64,000 nt of DNA from Cymbomonas tetramitiformis (GCA_001247695.2 LGRX02027204.1:1-64000); one strand, 5' to 3'. Counted from the first letter of the stretch, positions 28,578-37,262 are shown. The notes: generated by a model from the sequence alone, not told the origin. Program-made: numbers and translations.

Positions 28578-29500
28578 TGCAGTTCCAAAGACTGAAAGAT
28601 AGATCATATGATATTCAAGTACCGAAGAATGGGGCCTTTAGCATACCGACACCCGATGATTTTATTCAATTGCACGGGGTTATCTTGGCGTGTGCGAAAC
28701 GTGGGACCGGGAAATCTTGTAGTCTTACACACCTATTACGATTAATGAAACAAAACAATGCTTTAGACAGACTTATTCTTGTAAGTCCAACTTATCATAA
28801 CAATATGCATTATTACAAAGACTTACCGCTTGATGAAGGCGATGTATTAGAGCCTACCGTCAATGTCCCGCAACAGATTGAAGGTATCCTCGATACCGAA
28901 GCTCAAGAGTTTGATGAATATCAAGAAAAGATGGAACGTTATAAGAAGTTGACGAAGATGCTAAACAATAATAACATCAGTGTTTACGAGATTCCAGGTG
29001 AATTGCTATTGGAATTTGGAGACGAGAACGGAAACATTCTACCTCCTCAACACAAATATGGTGGCAAGCGGCCAGTGATTGCTGCTTTCTTTGATGACAC
29101 CCAAGACACTGACATGATGAGACCATCAAGCAAGATCAGTAACATGGTTATTAAACATAGACATCTTGGGAAATTAAAGGACGGTGCCCTTGGAGTGACA
29201 TTGCTATTTGCAACTCAAAACTACACTTCAAGCTCAGGCGGTCTTCTGAAATCTATAAGAGGTAATCTTACACATATGTTAGTTTTTAAAAATAAGAATC
29301 AAAAAGAGATCGATCAAATTGGATCAGAAGTTAGTGGCGAGATTCCCATCGAGGAATTCAACTCGGTGTACAATCAAGCCATTCAAGGGCCTCATGATTT
29401 CCTGTTTATTGACCTGCATCGGAAACCGAGTCATTTAAGTATGTTCAGAAGGAATTTCAACGAGTGGATCATTCCAGGTCAACCTTTATTGACCCAATAG
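28577..29500 (+). CDS. FtsK/HerA-type genome-packaging ATPase
   Basis: 307 aa. Walker A ACAKRGTGKSCSLTH (GTGKS at 43-47) after strand GVILAC; Walker B VIAAFFDDTQD (~167-177); further motifs VTLLFATQNYTSSS (~205) with a sensor-like Gln and an Arg-rich C-terminal part. This is the A32-like packaging ATPase shared by PLVs, virophages and giant viruses; it pumps the genome into the capsid. It is one of only two core genes on the plus strand. Its 3' end overlaps the convergent SET gene by 22 bases. Confidence 0.9.
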   Translation: MQFQRLKDRSYDIQVPKNGAFSIPTPDDFIQLHGVILACAKRGTGKSCSLTHLLRLMKQNNALDRLILVSPTYHNNMHYYKDLPLDEGDVLEPTVNVPQQIEGILDTEAQEFDEYQEKMERYKKLTKMLNNNNISVYEIPGELLLEFGDENGNILPPQHKYGGKRPVIAAFFDDTQDTDMMRPSSKISNMVIKHRHLGKLKDGALGVTLLFATQNYTSSSGGLLKSIRGNLTHMLVFKNKNQKEIDQIGSEVSGEIPIEEFNSVYNQAIQGPHDFLFIDLHRKPSHLSMFRRNFNEWIIPGQPLLTQ

Positions 29501-29952
29501 TCTTTTCCATATGGAACGAAAATCTCCTGACCTTTTTTAACATTCTTCGTGAGCTTCACATTTCCAACAGAATTTATTTTGGCATTGTTTTTACAACCGG
29601 TTCGTTTTGCATCTTTTGAAGTACAAGAGTTAAATTTTCCACTGATTGAGTTGGTTTTTTCAGCATCAAAGAATGTATTGATATTCTTTTGCCAAATGTG
29701 AGTTCTATCATTCATCGGTGGCAACTGGTCAGCATCAAGTTTGATCGTGCCCACGGTATATCGTCCTACCATGGTATCTTTTTTTAAATCAACTCTTGCA
29801 AATCCACCTTGACCTGAGTCGGCTAAAGTACTGTCTTGTACATTGACTTGTCTATGAGCGTAACACATTGGTGACCATTTGCATGTCATGTTCTTACATC
29901 GTTGTCCATCCTTTTTGATAGCGATACATCGTTGACACGGTGTGCGTTTCAT
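29479..29952 (-). CDS. SET-domain protein
   Basis: 157 aa from the ATG at 29952, chosen over 29982 because TATAGTATA (29955-29963) abuts it. The N-terminal ~30 residues form a Cys-rich knuckle (CQRCIAIKKDGQRCKNMTC). Then SET features: GQGGFARVDLKKDTMVGRY (SET-N strand), KFNSCTSKDAKRTGCKNNAKI at the position of the NH.C.PN motif, and KKGQEIFVPYGKDYW at the position of ELT.DYG. SET enzymes methylate protein lysines. The NHS/PN box is degenerate (FNSCTSK, CKNNAK), so activity is uncertain. Possible target: host chromatin or viral core protein. Confidence 0.65.
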   Translation of the reverse strand: MKRTPCQRCIAIKKDGQRCKNMTCKWSPMCYAHRQVNVQDSTLADSGQGGFARVDLKKDTMVGRYTVGTIKLDADQLPPMNDRTHIWQKNINTFFDAEKTNSISGKFNSCTSKDAKRTGCKNNAKINSVGNVKLTKNVKKGQEIFVPYGKDYWVNKG

Positions 29953-29954
29953 CT

Positions 29955-29963
29955 TATAGTATA
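29955..29963 (-). promoter_or_regulatory. TATAGTATA box at the SET gene
   Basis: Perfect nonamer core two bases upstream of the ATG at 29952; this decides the start codon. Confidence 0.5.
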
Positions 29964-29966
29964 GAA

Positions 29967-30028
29967 CGTTAAATGTTTCCAATATTGAATTATATTATAC
30001 ATATTAGTGTTTTGGATACATTTAACGC
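29967..30028. repeat. Junction repeat copy D
   Basis: CGTTAAATGTTTCCAATATTG ... TTTTGGATACATTTAACG, between the SET start and the helicase stop; its last base is the final base of the helicase gene. Confidence 0.85.
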
Positions 30029-32886
30029 TATTTTAGAAATTGTCTTATTGCTGGTACAAAATGATTCCACTTTCTTGTATGTACATATTTATCAACAATG
30101 TTGTTACTTCCGGGGAGACGAATTCGAACACGCTTACCTTTTGTATCTCTCTCGATCGAGTACATATCTGTTCCAAAATATGCATTCAACGCTTTACAAA
30201 TAACACTTGGGTATATCTTTGAGCCCGTAAATCCTATCATAAAGAATTCTTTGAATTTCTCAATATCGATGTTCCAACATGGATTGTTTGGTAATTCTAA
30301 GGTATCAATCGCTCCATTTTGATAAAACAAACTCCATAGTATATGATCTTCGTTTTGATAGAACATTTTGAATTTTCGAACAAAGTTGATCAATTTCCTA
30401 TTCCACAAATCCTTGACAAAATGCTCAGGTATATCTTCTTTGAATTGATTTTGAAAATGATACTTGGCTATTTGAAGCTTATCGGTCATTGATGATTGAT
30501 TCTTATATACTAAAGGGTTTAGTTTTTCATGTATATCTACAATATCGGTATTTTCGATGTTTCCATATGCAAAGTACGCCGTGGCATTGAACTCGTCCAA
30601 TTTATTCCAAACGATTTCCTTTGATCCATTGTACATCTCAAAATCGATGTATCCACACTTTTCGAAAAAATGGCTGTATACCGAGTCATTCCTTGCTAAG
30701 AATTCTTCTTGATATATCAATGCTAATTTTCGATAGATTGGACAATCGGGTGCATTGTATGGCATCGTAAACCCTTTGGTTACGGAGGACTTTTCATATT
30801 TCTTATAGAATAGATGTAATTCATTGGTATGATATTGTCTTACTCTCCCCAGGTTTTGGAAGAAGTTTCTCGGTTCTACGGTATTTGGGTCGAGAAAGGC
30901 GAACTTTTTGTGGAAATGCAATCGTTCATAATTGACACCGACAGTTATTGATACATTGCTAATGATTAATCGTTTTGTCGACCAAACGGTATCCACATCA
31001 CAAGTCGTTTGTTTATCGTTGTCATCGGACATTGCATGATAGCACATGATATCATCTTTTTCCAAGTTGGTCTCTTGTAAAATGATATCTTTGAATGCAT
31101 CCATTCCATAACAATAGATGCCTTTTCCTTTTTTGAAGTCAGTTTTGTATGGATAGAAGAGAGTGATGTTGTATCCTTTGTTCAATTCATCGATGAGAGA
31201 TTGCCTCCATACATCTTTGTTATCGTACTTGATGACCCTTTGTGGTGGTGGAATGAACTCATTACCAAGTGTTAGCACTCTTTCAGGTCGCAATAAGCCA
31301 AGCCATTCTATCATAGCTTTATGAGGAAAGGCATCCATTATGATTATCTTTTTGGCATTCCTCATCAATTGGAGAAACACTCGCCAGTTTTCCGGAAGAT
31401 GTTTATGGTGTGTTGTGTCATTTATCAATACCTGTTTGAAAGTTTCTAATTCATCCAAAACGATGATATCAAATGATTTTTCTTGTTCAGCAAATGGATC
31501 AATGACTTTGTATTGACTTTCCATAGACATGGTTAATCGTTTCTCTTTGGTAATCTTCGGGTCTTTCGGTTTGAATGACTTGTAGTTTTTGAATTTCAAA
31601 TGATTTAACCGAAATGTAACGTTGTTGGCATAGGATATTCTTGGACTATACCACATGATACTCGATTGTTTTTCATATTTATCAAGATAGTTGATAGTCG
31701 CTTTCGTTTTTCCGACACCCATGTACGATGTAAGGTATATGATCGGTGATTGTTCCAATGCTTGATGAATGTCTTCACTTGATAGATATCTTTCATCATT
31801 CATATATATGTTTGTTTCTACATCACAATTATTGATAAAGTTTACACAATTCCGATCATATTCAAACAACTTTGGATAGAATCGTATAAGTAAATTCTTG
31901 ATAAAGTTATCGCCGGGATTAAAGGAATCCTTCGATCGATTCCAATAATCTTCGTACCTTTCAAGTCTCTTTTTATCGTCATCCTTTTGCGATACCCATT
32001 TCAAAAATTGTTCCATTGATATATTACTATGATATGACCAAATCATTATAATCCATGTGATTGTATGATGCAATGATTGTTCGTGACCTCTCGGCTTATT
32101 GGGTATCATCGATAGGATTTGTGGATACGATGTCGTATACCAATTGAAATCTTTTGGAATATCTAATTGAAAACCCACTATCTTGCTCAAATCAATAGTA
32201 GAATGTTGTTTCTCCAAATGTTCATTATCTTGAAATTCCCAATGCAATATACTTGCATCGATGCTATCTTCATCGAAATCTACCAATACACAATGCTTTG
32301 TCAAGATCGGACTACCTTCAATATACTCTTGAATTCTTATTTCATTAGGTTTCGATTGATTGATACATTTGAAGTTTCTATTTGATGTGTAAATACCATT
32401 ATCTACATATTTGATATCAGATGTCCATGTTCGAAAGGGTGCCATATCATTCAAATTTTTGAAGTAGTAATTTGATAAGACGATATGGTATGACCAATTT
32501 GGTATTCCTTTTTTCGGAAGAATCGAACCACTAATTTGTATATTGGCATTTGGGAATTTATCAAGAATGATTGTTTTCAATACGTTTAGATCTATTTCTT
32601 CTTTTCCATCAATATCGAAGAATACCTTTCTTTTCACATGAGATTGTATAACTTCATTGATACCATAATTACTTTCTAACAATTTCGATAATTCTTGATC
32701 ATTTACTTTTGTCCAAAGAGATGATTGATGATTTGGATTTTCGGCTTTAATTGAAATTTGTTGATCTTTTATGGTAGATAAAACATAATCTTGAGCACCA
32801 TACATTTTGGAAATATTCTTGATCCATTTGATACCGAGATAATTAACAATAGCATGCTTACTCTTATCAATGTTTGCGAAATCCAT
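30028..32886 (-). CDS. AEP primase - SF2 helicase fusion
   Basis: 952 aa. N-terminal archaeo-eukaryotic primase motifs: KVFFDIDGKE (DxD, 89-94), NWSYHIVL (sxH, ~130-137), YVDNGIYTSNRNFK (~160-173). Then a superfamily-2 helicase of the herpes origin-binding type: Walker A LTSYMGVGKTKAT (GVGKT 390-394), DELE (478-481), IIIMDAF (~514-520), and motif VI NLGRVRQYH (~678-686). Such fusions prime and unwind DNA in many large DNA viruses. Having it beside a protein-primed type polymerase is notable. The start ATG at 32886 is followed upstream by ATATATACTTATATATAA. The gene sits between junction repeats D and E. Confidence 0.85.
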   Translation of the reverse strand: MDFANIDKSKHAIVNYLGIKWIKNISKMYGAQDYVLSTIKDQQISIKAENPNHQSSLWTKVNDQELSKLLESNYGINEVIQSHVKRKVFFDIDGKEEIDLNVLKTIILDKFPNANIQISGSILPKKGIPNWSYHIVLSNYYFKNLNDMAPFRTWTSDIKYVDNGIYTSNRNFKCINQSKPNEIRIQEYIEGSPILTKHCVLVDFDEDSIDASILHWEFQDNEHLEKQHSTIDLSKIVGFQLDIPKDFNWYTTSYPQILSMIPNKPRGHEQSLHHTITWIIMIWSYHSNISMEQFLKWVSQKDDDKKRLERYEDYWNRSKDSFNPGDNFIKNLLIRFYPKLFEYDRNCVNFINNCDVETNIYMNDERYLSSEDIHQALEQSPIIYLTSYMGVGKTKATINYLDKYEKQSSIMWYSPRISYANNVTFRLNHLKFKNYKSFKPKDPKITKEKRLTMSMESQYKVIDPFAEQEKSFDIIVLDELETFKQVLINDTTHHKHLPENWRVFLQLMRNAKKIIIMDAFPHKAMIEWLGLLRPERVLTLGNEFIPPPQRVIKYDNKDVWRQSLIDELNKGYNITLFYPYKTDFKKGKGIYCYGMDAFKDIILQETNLEKDDIMCYHAMSDDNDKQTTCDVDTVWSTKRLIISNVSITVGVNYERLHFHKKFAFLDPNTVEPRNFFQNLGRVRQYHTNELHLFYKKYEKSSVTKGFTMPYNAPDCPIYRKLALIYQEEFLARNDSVYSHFFEKCGYIDFEMYNGSKEIVWNKLDEFNATAYFAYGNIENTDIVDIHEKLNPLVYKNQSSMTDKLQIAKYHFQNQFKEDIPEHFVKDLWNRKLINFVRKFKMFYQNEDHILWSLFYQNGAIDTLELPNNPCWNIDIEKFKEFFMIGFTGSKIYPSVICKALNAYFGTDMYSIERDTKGKRVRIRLPGSNNIVDKYVHTRKWNHFVPAIRQFLK

Positions 32887-32932
32887 ATATACTTATATAT
32901 AAATAATATTCTTTAAATATGTTTATAAGAAT

Positions 32933-32997
32933 AAGCGTGAAATGTTGCCATATCACTAATATATATAATATAATTCAATTCTGGCAACATTTATCGC
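32933..32997. repeat. Junction repeat copy E
   Basis: GCGTGAAATGTTGCC ... TAATATATATAATATAATTC ... GGCAACATTTATCGC between the helicase start and the 64-aa gene stop. Confidence 0.8.
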
Positions 32998-33169
32998 TTT
33001 TTAACATCGCTCGACGACGTCGTTGATATTCCCTCATTTTTTCTCGATGTAATTCTTTGTGATTTTCGTACCAAGTTTTTTGATGTTTTCGGTTTAAAGC
33101 CCTCGTTTCTTCAATGTGAGCCTCTCTATACTTCCTTTGAGCTTTAAGTTGTGCCTCGGTCAGAGCCAT
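32975..33169 (-). CDS. Small Lys/Arg/Glu helical protein, 64 aa
   Basis: 64 aa: MALTEAQLKAQRKYREAHIE followed by RKHQKTWYENHKELHREKMR and REYQRRRR. The Y-x3-(H/N)-x2-E periodicity resembles basic helical repeats found next to HNH endonucleases in algal viruses, but no HNH motif is present. Likely a DNA-binding helix protein. ATATATATACTTA lies upstream of the ATG. Overlaps junction repeat E at its 3' end. Confidence 0.5.
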   Translation of the reverse strand: MALTEAQLKAQRKYREAHIEETRALNRKHQKTWYENHKELHREKMREYQRRRRAMLKSDKCCQN

Positions 33170-33539
33170 CTTAATATATATACTTATATTTATTTCTTAA
33201 ATCAAAACAAAGAAAGAACGGTAAAAAGTCTTTCCAATTTTCTCTATCTCTTCGTATCGGAAAATACTTAGCGAAAATTATCGAAAGATCGGCGAGTACA
33301 GTACATACGGAGTACATTCTACATTAATTCAGTCGGTAACGTGGCGGTCGCCAGATCAAGTGACAAAAAGCGTCGGTCAAAGCGTCGGTCAAACCGGGGT
33401 CGAAGTGGCGGTCGCTGTGATGACGTTTGCTTTAACAATGTCGGCGAAGGAGCTATCTTCCTTTTTTTGATAAAAAGTGCCGCCGCCACAGTACAGCCGA
33501 ATTTTTTAAAGCTTCTTTAACCTTCTTTAAGGTAACAAT
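33170..33539. promoter_or_regulatory. Non-coding region upstream of the cargo block
   Basis: No gene. GC content rises sharply at about 33300. Short direct repeats AGCGTCGGTCAA (twice) and GTGGCGGTCGC (twice) and a TGATGACGT word lie 110-220 bases before the first ATG. The TATAGTATA box of the viral genes is absent. Probably the promoter region of the cargo genes. Confidence 0.35.
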
Positions 33540-34988
33540 ATGGACGAATCTCCTCCCCTTGTCGTTACTTCTCGCAAGCCTAACAGTGCAGGTGCTATCT
33601 GGGACCCGCTGTGTCAGTTACCGACGTTTGCGACGCGGTCTAAAAAAGCCAGAGTCGGATCTGCTCGCTGTGTTTCGTTAAAGTTCGAGAACAATATGTA
33701 TGTACGTTGCGACAATAAGTGTGCGTACGGTGGAGTTTTTTGTTTCGTGGATTCGCACCGTCTCGATACCTGCGAGAAAGTATTAGCGATAGAAGGAGCT
33801 CCAGTGCTTTTTGTCAAGCAGTGTGACAGGCTGCAGGATTCGGAAGAACCAGTTGTTTATGCTTCTATTGTAGATACCTTACACAGCAAAGTAGTAGCTC
33901 CGTGTTTTGCCGCTATTAAGGCCGCGGATCAAGAAGAAGCGTTCGAAAACTGTGCTGACGATAGCGAATTTTTAGCTTTGCGTGAAACGTGCAGTTCTTT
34001 TTTAGACAGTAGAGAGTTAACCAGTTCTTCTTTCTTTTCTAAACAAACAGAAAATACAGCACAGTTATCTCTTACTATGGCCAGACTGACAGTTGATTCG
34101 CCAGTGTCTTCTGTAAAGATTCGCCAGCCAGGCAGTAAACGCATCGCGAAAACACCGCCACCAGCCAGTTCCAGTTCGGTTCCGATAGTTTCAGTGCCAG
34201 AAACACCAGTTTCACAGTCTCCTTCAGTTTCAGTTCAGTGCAGTCCTCGCAGAGTTGAAAACACTGACCGGATCTTTGAGCTGGAAGCCCGGATCGCGGA
34301 ACTGACGGCTGAAAACGCTGAGCTGAAAAGTAACGTTATTGATACTGAAGCTGAACTTGAGAGTGCTGAAAGTGACGTTCTTAAAAAACAGGAAAATATT
34401 GACCAACTTACCGAATCGAACCTCAGAAGTTGTGAACAGATAAACGAACTGAACGCTGAAGTGACTGCTTTGAAAAAAGCACCGGCCACCAAGATCCGGG
34501 TTTTGAAGTCCCCTGACAGAACACCGAATGTTCAAGACCAGCGGATCAAGGAACTTGAAACTGAAGTAAAAACTTTGCAGGAAAAATATGACGACAGTCA
34601 GGACGCTTTGGTAAACAGTGAGCATATATATGTGGAAGAAATAAACAGCCAGAGAAAACAGTTAAACGAGTTAGAGGACCAGATCCGAGTCTTGAAAAAA
34701 CAGTTAGCAGCAGTAACAACTGAACAGACCCCTCAAGAAAAAACTATAGCTATGGGTAACAAGAGAAAAGAACAGTTGGCAGCAGAAGAAAAGAAACTAA
34801 AAAAAGCAGTAGCAGCAGCAGAGAAGGTTAAAAAGAAAGCAGATCCGGAACCACAGTTGACAGAAGAAGAGAAAACAGCAAGGCTCTCTGACTATCACTT
34901 TAGAGAGTCCCCAGAGGAAAAGCCTGATAACTGGGTGTTTACAACTGACGCTGGTATCCACTTCGAAAAAAAGAAAACATTCGGGTGA
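33540..34988 (+). CDS. Coiled-coil protein, 482 aa (cargo block)
   Basis: Residues ~1-170 are globular with several Cys (RCDNKCAYGGVFCFVDSHR), residues ~180-230 are Ser/Pro-rich with TPPPASSSS, and residues ~240-420 are a long coiled coil (ELEARIAELTAENAELKSN, then similar heptads). A Lys/Ala-rich helix and a conserved-looking tail (DNWVFTTDAGIHFEKK) follow. The frame ends ...TFG-TGA, where GGGTGAGT forms a strong donor-like site, so the stop may lie in an intron. Codon use and GC content differ from viral core genes, and no TATAGTATA box is seen. Function unknown; scaffold-like. Confidence 0.55.
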   Translation: MDESPPLVVTSRKPNSAGAIWDPLCQLPTFATRSKKARVGSARCVSLKFENNMYVRCDNKCAYGGVFCFVDSHRLDTCEKVLAIEGAPVLFVKQCDRLQDSEEPVVYASIVDTLHSKVVAPCFAAIKAADQEEAFENCADDSEFLALRETCSSFLDSRELTSSSFFSKQTENTAQLSLTMARLTVDSPVSSVKIRQPGSKRIAKTPPPASSSSVPIVSVPETPVSQSPSVSVQCSPRRVENTDRIFELEARIAELTAENAELKSNVIDTEAELESAESDVLKKQENIDQLTESNLRSCEQINELNAEVTALKKAPATKIRVLKSPDRTPNVQDQRIKELETEVKTLQEKYDDSQDALVNSEHIYVEEINSQRKQLNELEDQIRVLKKQLAAVTTEQTPQEKTIAMGNKRKEQLAAEEKKLKKAVAAAEKVKKKADPEPQLTEEEKTARLSDYHFRESPEEKPDNWVFTTDAGIHFEKKKTFG

Positions 34989-35072
34989 GTAACGGTGGTT
35001 TGGTTTGTTGTTTGTTTGCAGGTTTAAAACACTTCGTAACTCACTTCAAGTTATCCTTTTTTTCAGGTAAAT

Positions 35073-35348
35073 ATGCCTGTTACTACTCGGTCTATGACTG
35101 CAGCAGCCGATACTGTACCTCAGCACGAATCCAAAACTTTGGTGTTTAAATATAGTTATAGATATGACTTGGGATACCACATACCGGATCTTTATAGGGG
35201 CAGCATAGAACGAGTAACAGGGAGACCCCCACCGACTGCAGAGGAATATAGGCTGAGAGACGAAGTGGACCACTGGAGAACTTGTTTTCTTAGAGCTGCG
35301 TCCGAACTGTATGACAAAGAGCAGGAGCTCAAAAAGTATCAGAGTTAG
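35073..35348 (+). CDS. Cargo module 2, 91 aa
   Basis: Starts six bases after an acceptor-like site (TTTTTTTCAG at 35057-35066). Begins MPVTTRSMTAAADT, similar to the opening VTRSVAKKQKR of module 7. The rest (YSYRYDLGYHIPDLY ... ELYDKEQELKKYQS) has a short C-terminal coiled coil. No recognised domain. May be an independent gene or a first exon. Confidence 0.45.
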   Translation: MPVTTRSMTAAADTVPQHESKTLVFKYSYRYDLGYHIPDLYRGSIERVTGRPPPTAEEYRLRDEVDHWRTCFLRAASELYDKEQELKKYQS

Positions 35349-35423
35349 AGTAAACAATAATAGTATGTATTCTTTTTATAGAAATAATAGTATTGTTGTA
35401 TTATGTTGTTGTTTTGTGCAGAT

Positions 35424-35993
35424 ATGGCTCCCAAACAATCTACTCTTGCTGGTGCTGGTGCAAGTGGCACTGCTGCAGCTGCCGAAGGCCTGGTCAGTCC
35501 CCGTGCCACCGATGGGGGGAAGCTTCTTTATGCTGTCCGTGGTGGTCCCCATCAAGGTGTATATGACCGTTGGTTCATGGCTATTGATGCTGGCTTTAAG
35601 TACAAACAGGGAGTCGGTAATGGTGCATCTTTTTCCAAATCTGAAAGGGATATTGCTGAGAAATGGGCTTCGGACCTTTCCAAGATGCAACCTGAGGCCA
35701 AGGCTGCCCAGTTGCAGAAGATCATCAAGGATCAGCATATCCTTATTAGGTTGCTGGTTGTTGTAATCATCTTCACGGTGGTTTTCTTCATTGTCCATTT
35801 CTTTGTGGAGTGCATTGGCCATTGGTATGGCTGTTCTGAGAAAATCATGAAGACCCACCCTGTGTGCCTTGGAAATATGAAGGTGGACTTGTTCATGTCT
35901 GAAAATGCTGCATTACTGCAGACCCTTGTTTTCACCGAGATGCTTGCCGTTATGGCAGCATTCTTTGTTTGGCTTGTAGGTTGCATTGCTTAG
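35424..35993 (+). CDS. Two-helix membrane protein with viroplasmin/RNase H1-N-like segment
   Basis: 189 aa from the ATG at 35424, two bases after an acceptor-like TTTTGTGCAG. Residues ~33-80 (LLYAVRGGPHQGVYDRWFMA ... GASFSKSERDIAEKWA) match the pattern of the caulimovirus viroplasmin / RNase H1 N-terminal fold (YAVR.G...G.Y..W..A). A membrane helix at ~107-127 (LLVVVIIFTVVFFIVHFF) and a second at the C-terminus (TEMLAVMAAFFVWLVGCIA) flank a Cys-containing loop. A membrane-tethered nucleic-acid-binding domain is unusual. Function unknown. Confidence 0.5.
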   Translation: MAPKQSTLAGAGASGTAAAAEGLVSPRATDGGKLLYAVRGGPHQGVYDRWFMAIDAGFKYKQGVGNGASFSKSERDIAEKWASDLSKMQPEAKAAQLQKIIKDQHILIRLLVVVIIFTVVFFIVHFFVECIGHWYGCSEKIMKTHPVCLGNMKVDLFMSENAALLQTLVFTEMLAVMAAFFVWLVGCIA

Positions 35994-36042
35994 ACAATAC
36001 AATGTACTTATTATTTTTGGTAATTATGTTGTATAATACCAG

Positions 36043-36210
36043 GACAAAGGCAAACGGCCTGCAGAATCTGAACCTGATCCTGTCGAACAAGATTTTGATG
36101 AGGTACCATTAATAGAATTACTTCTCGGTTTACTGATCATGTTACTTATCCATTTAGTTTTATGGTTTATATATGCTCATGGTTATTGGTGGATCTTTGA
36201 GTTACCTTAA
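36043..36210 (+). CDS. Cargo module 4: KGKRP mini-exon with alternative membrane tail
   Basis: Opens in phase 0 after ATACCAG. The first 60 nt encode DKGKRPAESEPDPVEQDFDE and end at a GAG/GTACCA donor-like site. Without splicing the frame continues into a hydrophobic tail (PLIELLLGLLIMLLIHLVLW) and stops after 55 codons. Spliced, it would join module 5 in phase. No ATG, so an upstream exon is required. Confidence 0.4.
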   Translation, partial: DKGKRPAESEPDPVEQDFDEVPLIELLLGLLIMLLIHLVLWFIYAHGYWWIFELP

Positions 36211-36272
36211 AAGGAGTTGTCCATTAAAACATACTGATTAATTATTGTATTCTTTGTAATTATTTGTTTCAG

Positions 36273-36392
36273 GGTAAAGGCAAGAGGCCAATGTCTGAAC
36301 TTGAAAGTCAACCTGAGGAGCCTGCTGCTAAGGTAATAACATATCTATTCTTTGCTGTCTGTTTATTGTATAAACGTATCTTATATACATAG
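36273..36392 (+). CDS. Cargo module 5: second KGKRP mini-exon
   Basis: Opens in phase 0 after TTTGTTTCAG. 60 nt encode GKGKRPMSELESQPEEPAAK, a paralogue of module 4 of equal length, ending AAG/GTAATA. Read through, it gives another hydrophobic tail (VITYLFFAVCLLYKRILYT) and a stop. Spliced, it joins module 6 in phase 0. Confidence 0.4.
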   Translation, partial: GKGKRPMSELESQPEEPAAKVITYLFFAVCLLYKRILYT

Positions 36393-36413
36393 GGTGTGTT
36401 TGTTTGTTTTCAG

Positions 36414-36821
36414 GGATGTATTTATTGTAAAAAAACAACTGCAATCATGTACAGTTGTCCCGAGAATTATTGCAGCAATGTTAGATGTGAAGATTGTATT
36501 GAAGATGATTATGTAGATGAATTTCGACATGGTGATGGGGAACATTGTTGTCAAAGATGCATAGAGGAGTATTGTGAAGACTGTAATGGTTATCACATTA
36601 AACCTTTGTGTGATTTAGGTCCTTTATCATGCTCTATTTTGTTCCCATGGGCTACCAGAAAGAGACTTTATTCTGAAGCCTATTGGAAAGAATTAGAGCT
36701 GTTAGGTAGAGGTATTAACGTTAGGTATCAGGACAACAATGACTTTCAGGACAATAATGACTCTGATTCAGACTATGATCCTATGTGTAATGTGTGTGAT
36801 GAATATTATTGGACTGATTAA
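36414..36821 (+). CDS. Cargo module 6: Cys-rich zinc-binding protein/exon
   Basis: 135 codons in phase 0 after TTGTTTTCAG. The first ~70 residues have paired Cys (CIYCKKTTAIMYSCPENYCS, RCEDCIEDD, CCQRCIEEYCEDCNGYH) typical of a treble-clef or RING/PHD-like zinc module. A more ordinary segment and an acidic tail with CNVCDEYYWTD follow. Preceded in phase by modules 4 and 5. Confidence 0.5.
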   Translation, partial: GCIYCKKTTAIMYSCPENYCSNVRCEDCIEDDYVDEFRHGDGEHCCQRCIEEYCEDCNGYHIKPLCDLGPLSCSILFPWATRKRLYSEAYWKELELLGRGINVRYQDNNDFQDNNDSDSDYDPMCNVCDEYYWTD

Positions 36822-36828
36822 TGTACAG

Positions 36829-37233
36829 GTGACTCGTTCTGTTGCCAAGAAGCAGAAGAGGCTTCAAGAGAAGGCCGACACAGAGTCTGATAATGATGAT
36901 TCCGACGATGATTCCGATAACAACGATGCCTTTGACAAGTTATTTGAATCGGTAAAATCTCAAAGCCCCATCAATAAGGATGAGTATGATGAACACGTCA
37001 TTGACATTATGATGCATACCGCCCGGTATAGGATTTGGAAACACATTATCCCAAAGGGTATTCAAAACAAAACTTCATTAGTTCCTGATGTAGTTTTCCA
37101 AGACTTTCGGGAAGATCCTGCTATCAAAGAGCTTTTGAAGACTCATTTGAAGAATCTTAGAAATGAGATGAATGCATATCTTCGGAAAGTTTTTAGGGGT
37201 GGAATCGATCCCAAAACCCTTCGTGAATGGTAA
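36829..37233 (+). CDS. Cargo module 7: acidic/helical 134-codon exon
   Basis: Opens in phase 0 after ATGTACAG, seven bases after the previous stop. Starts VTRSVAKKQKRLQEKADTES, then a Ser/Asp acidic run (DNDDSDDDSDNNDAFDKLF), then a helical C-terminal domain (DIMMHTARYRIWKHIIPKG ... YLRKVFRGGIDPKTLREW). No ATG before residue ~60. The stop TGGTAA overlaps a donor-like GGTAAAT. Confidence 0.45.
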   Translation: MTRSVAKKQKRLQEKADTESDNDDSDDDSDNNDAFDKLFESVKSQSPINKDEYDEHVIDIMMHTARYRIWKHIIPKGIQNKTSLVPDVVFQDFREDPAIKELLKTHLKNLRNEMNAYLRKVFRGGIDPKTLREW

Positions 37234-37262
37234 ATTTGTTTTGAATTATTCATTTGTTACAG

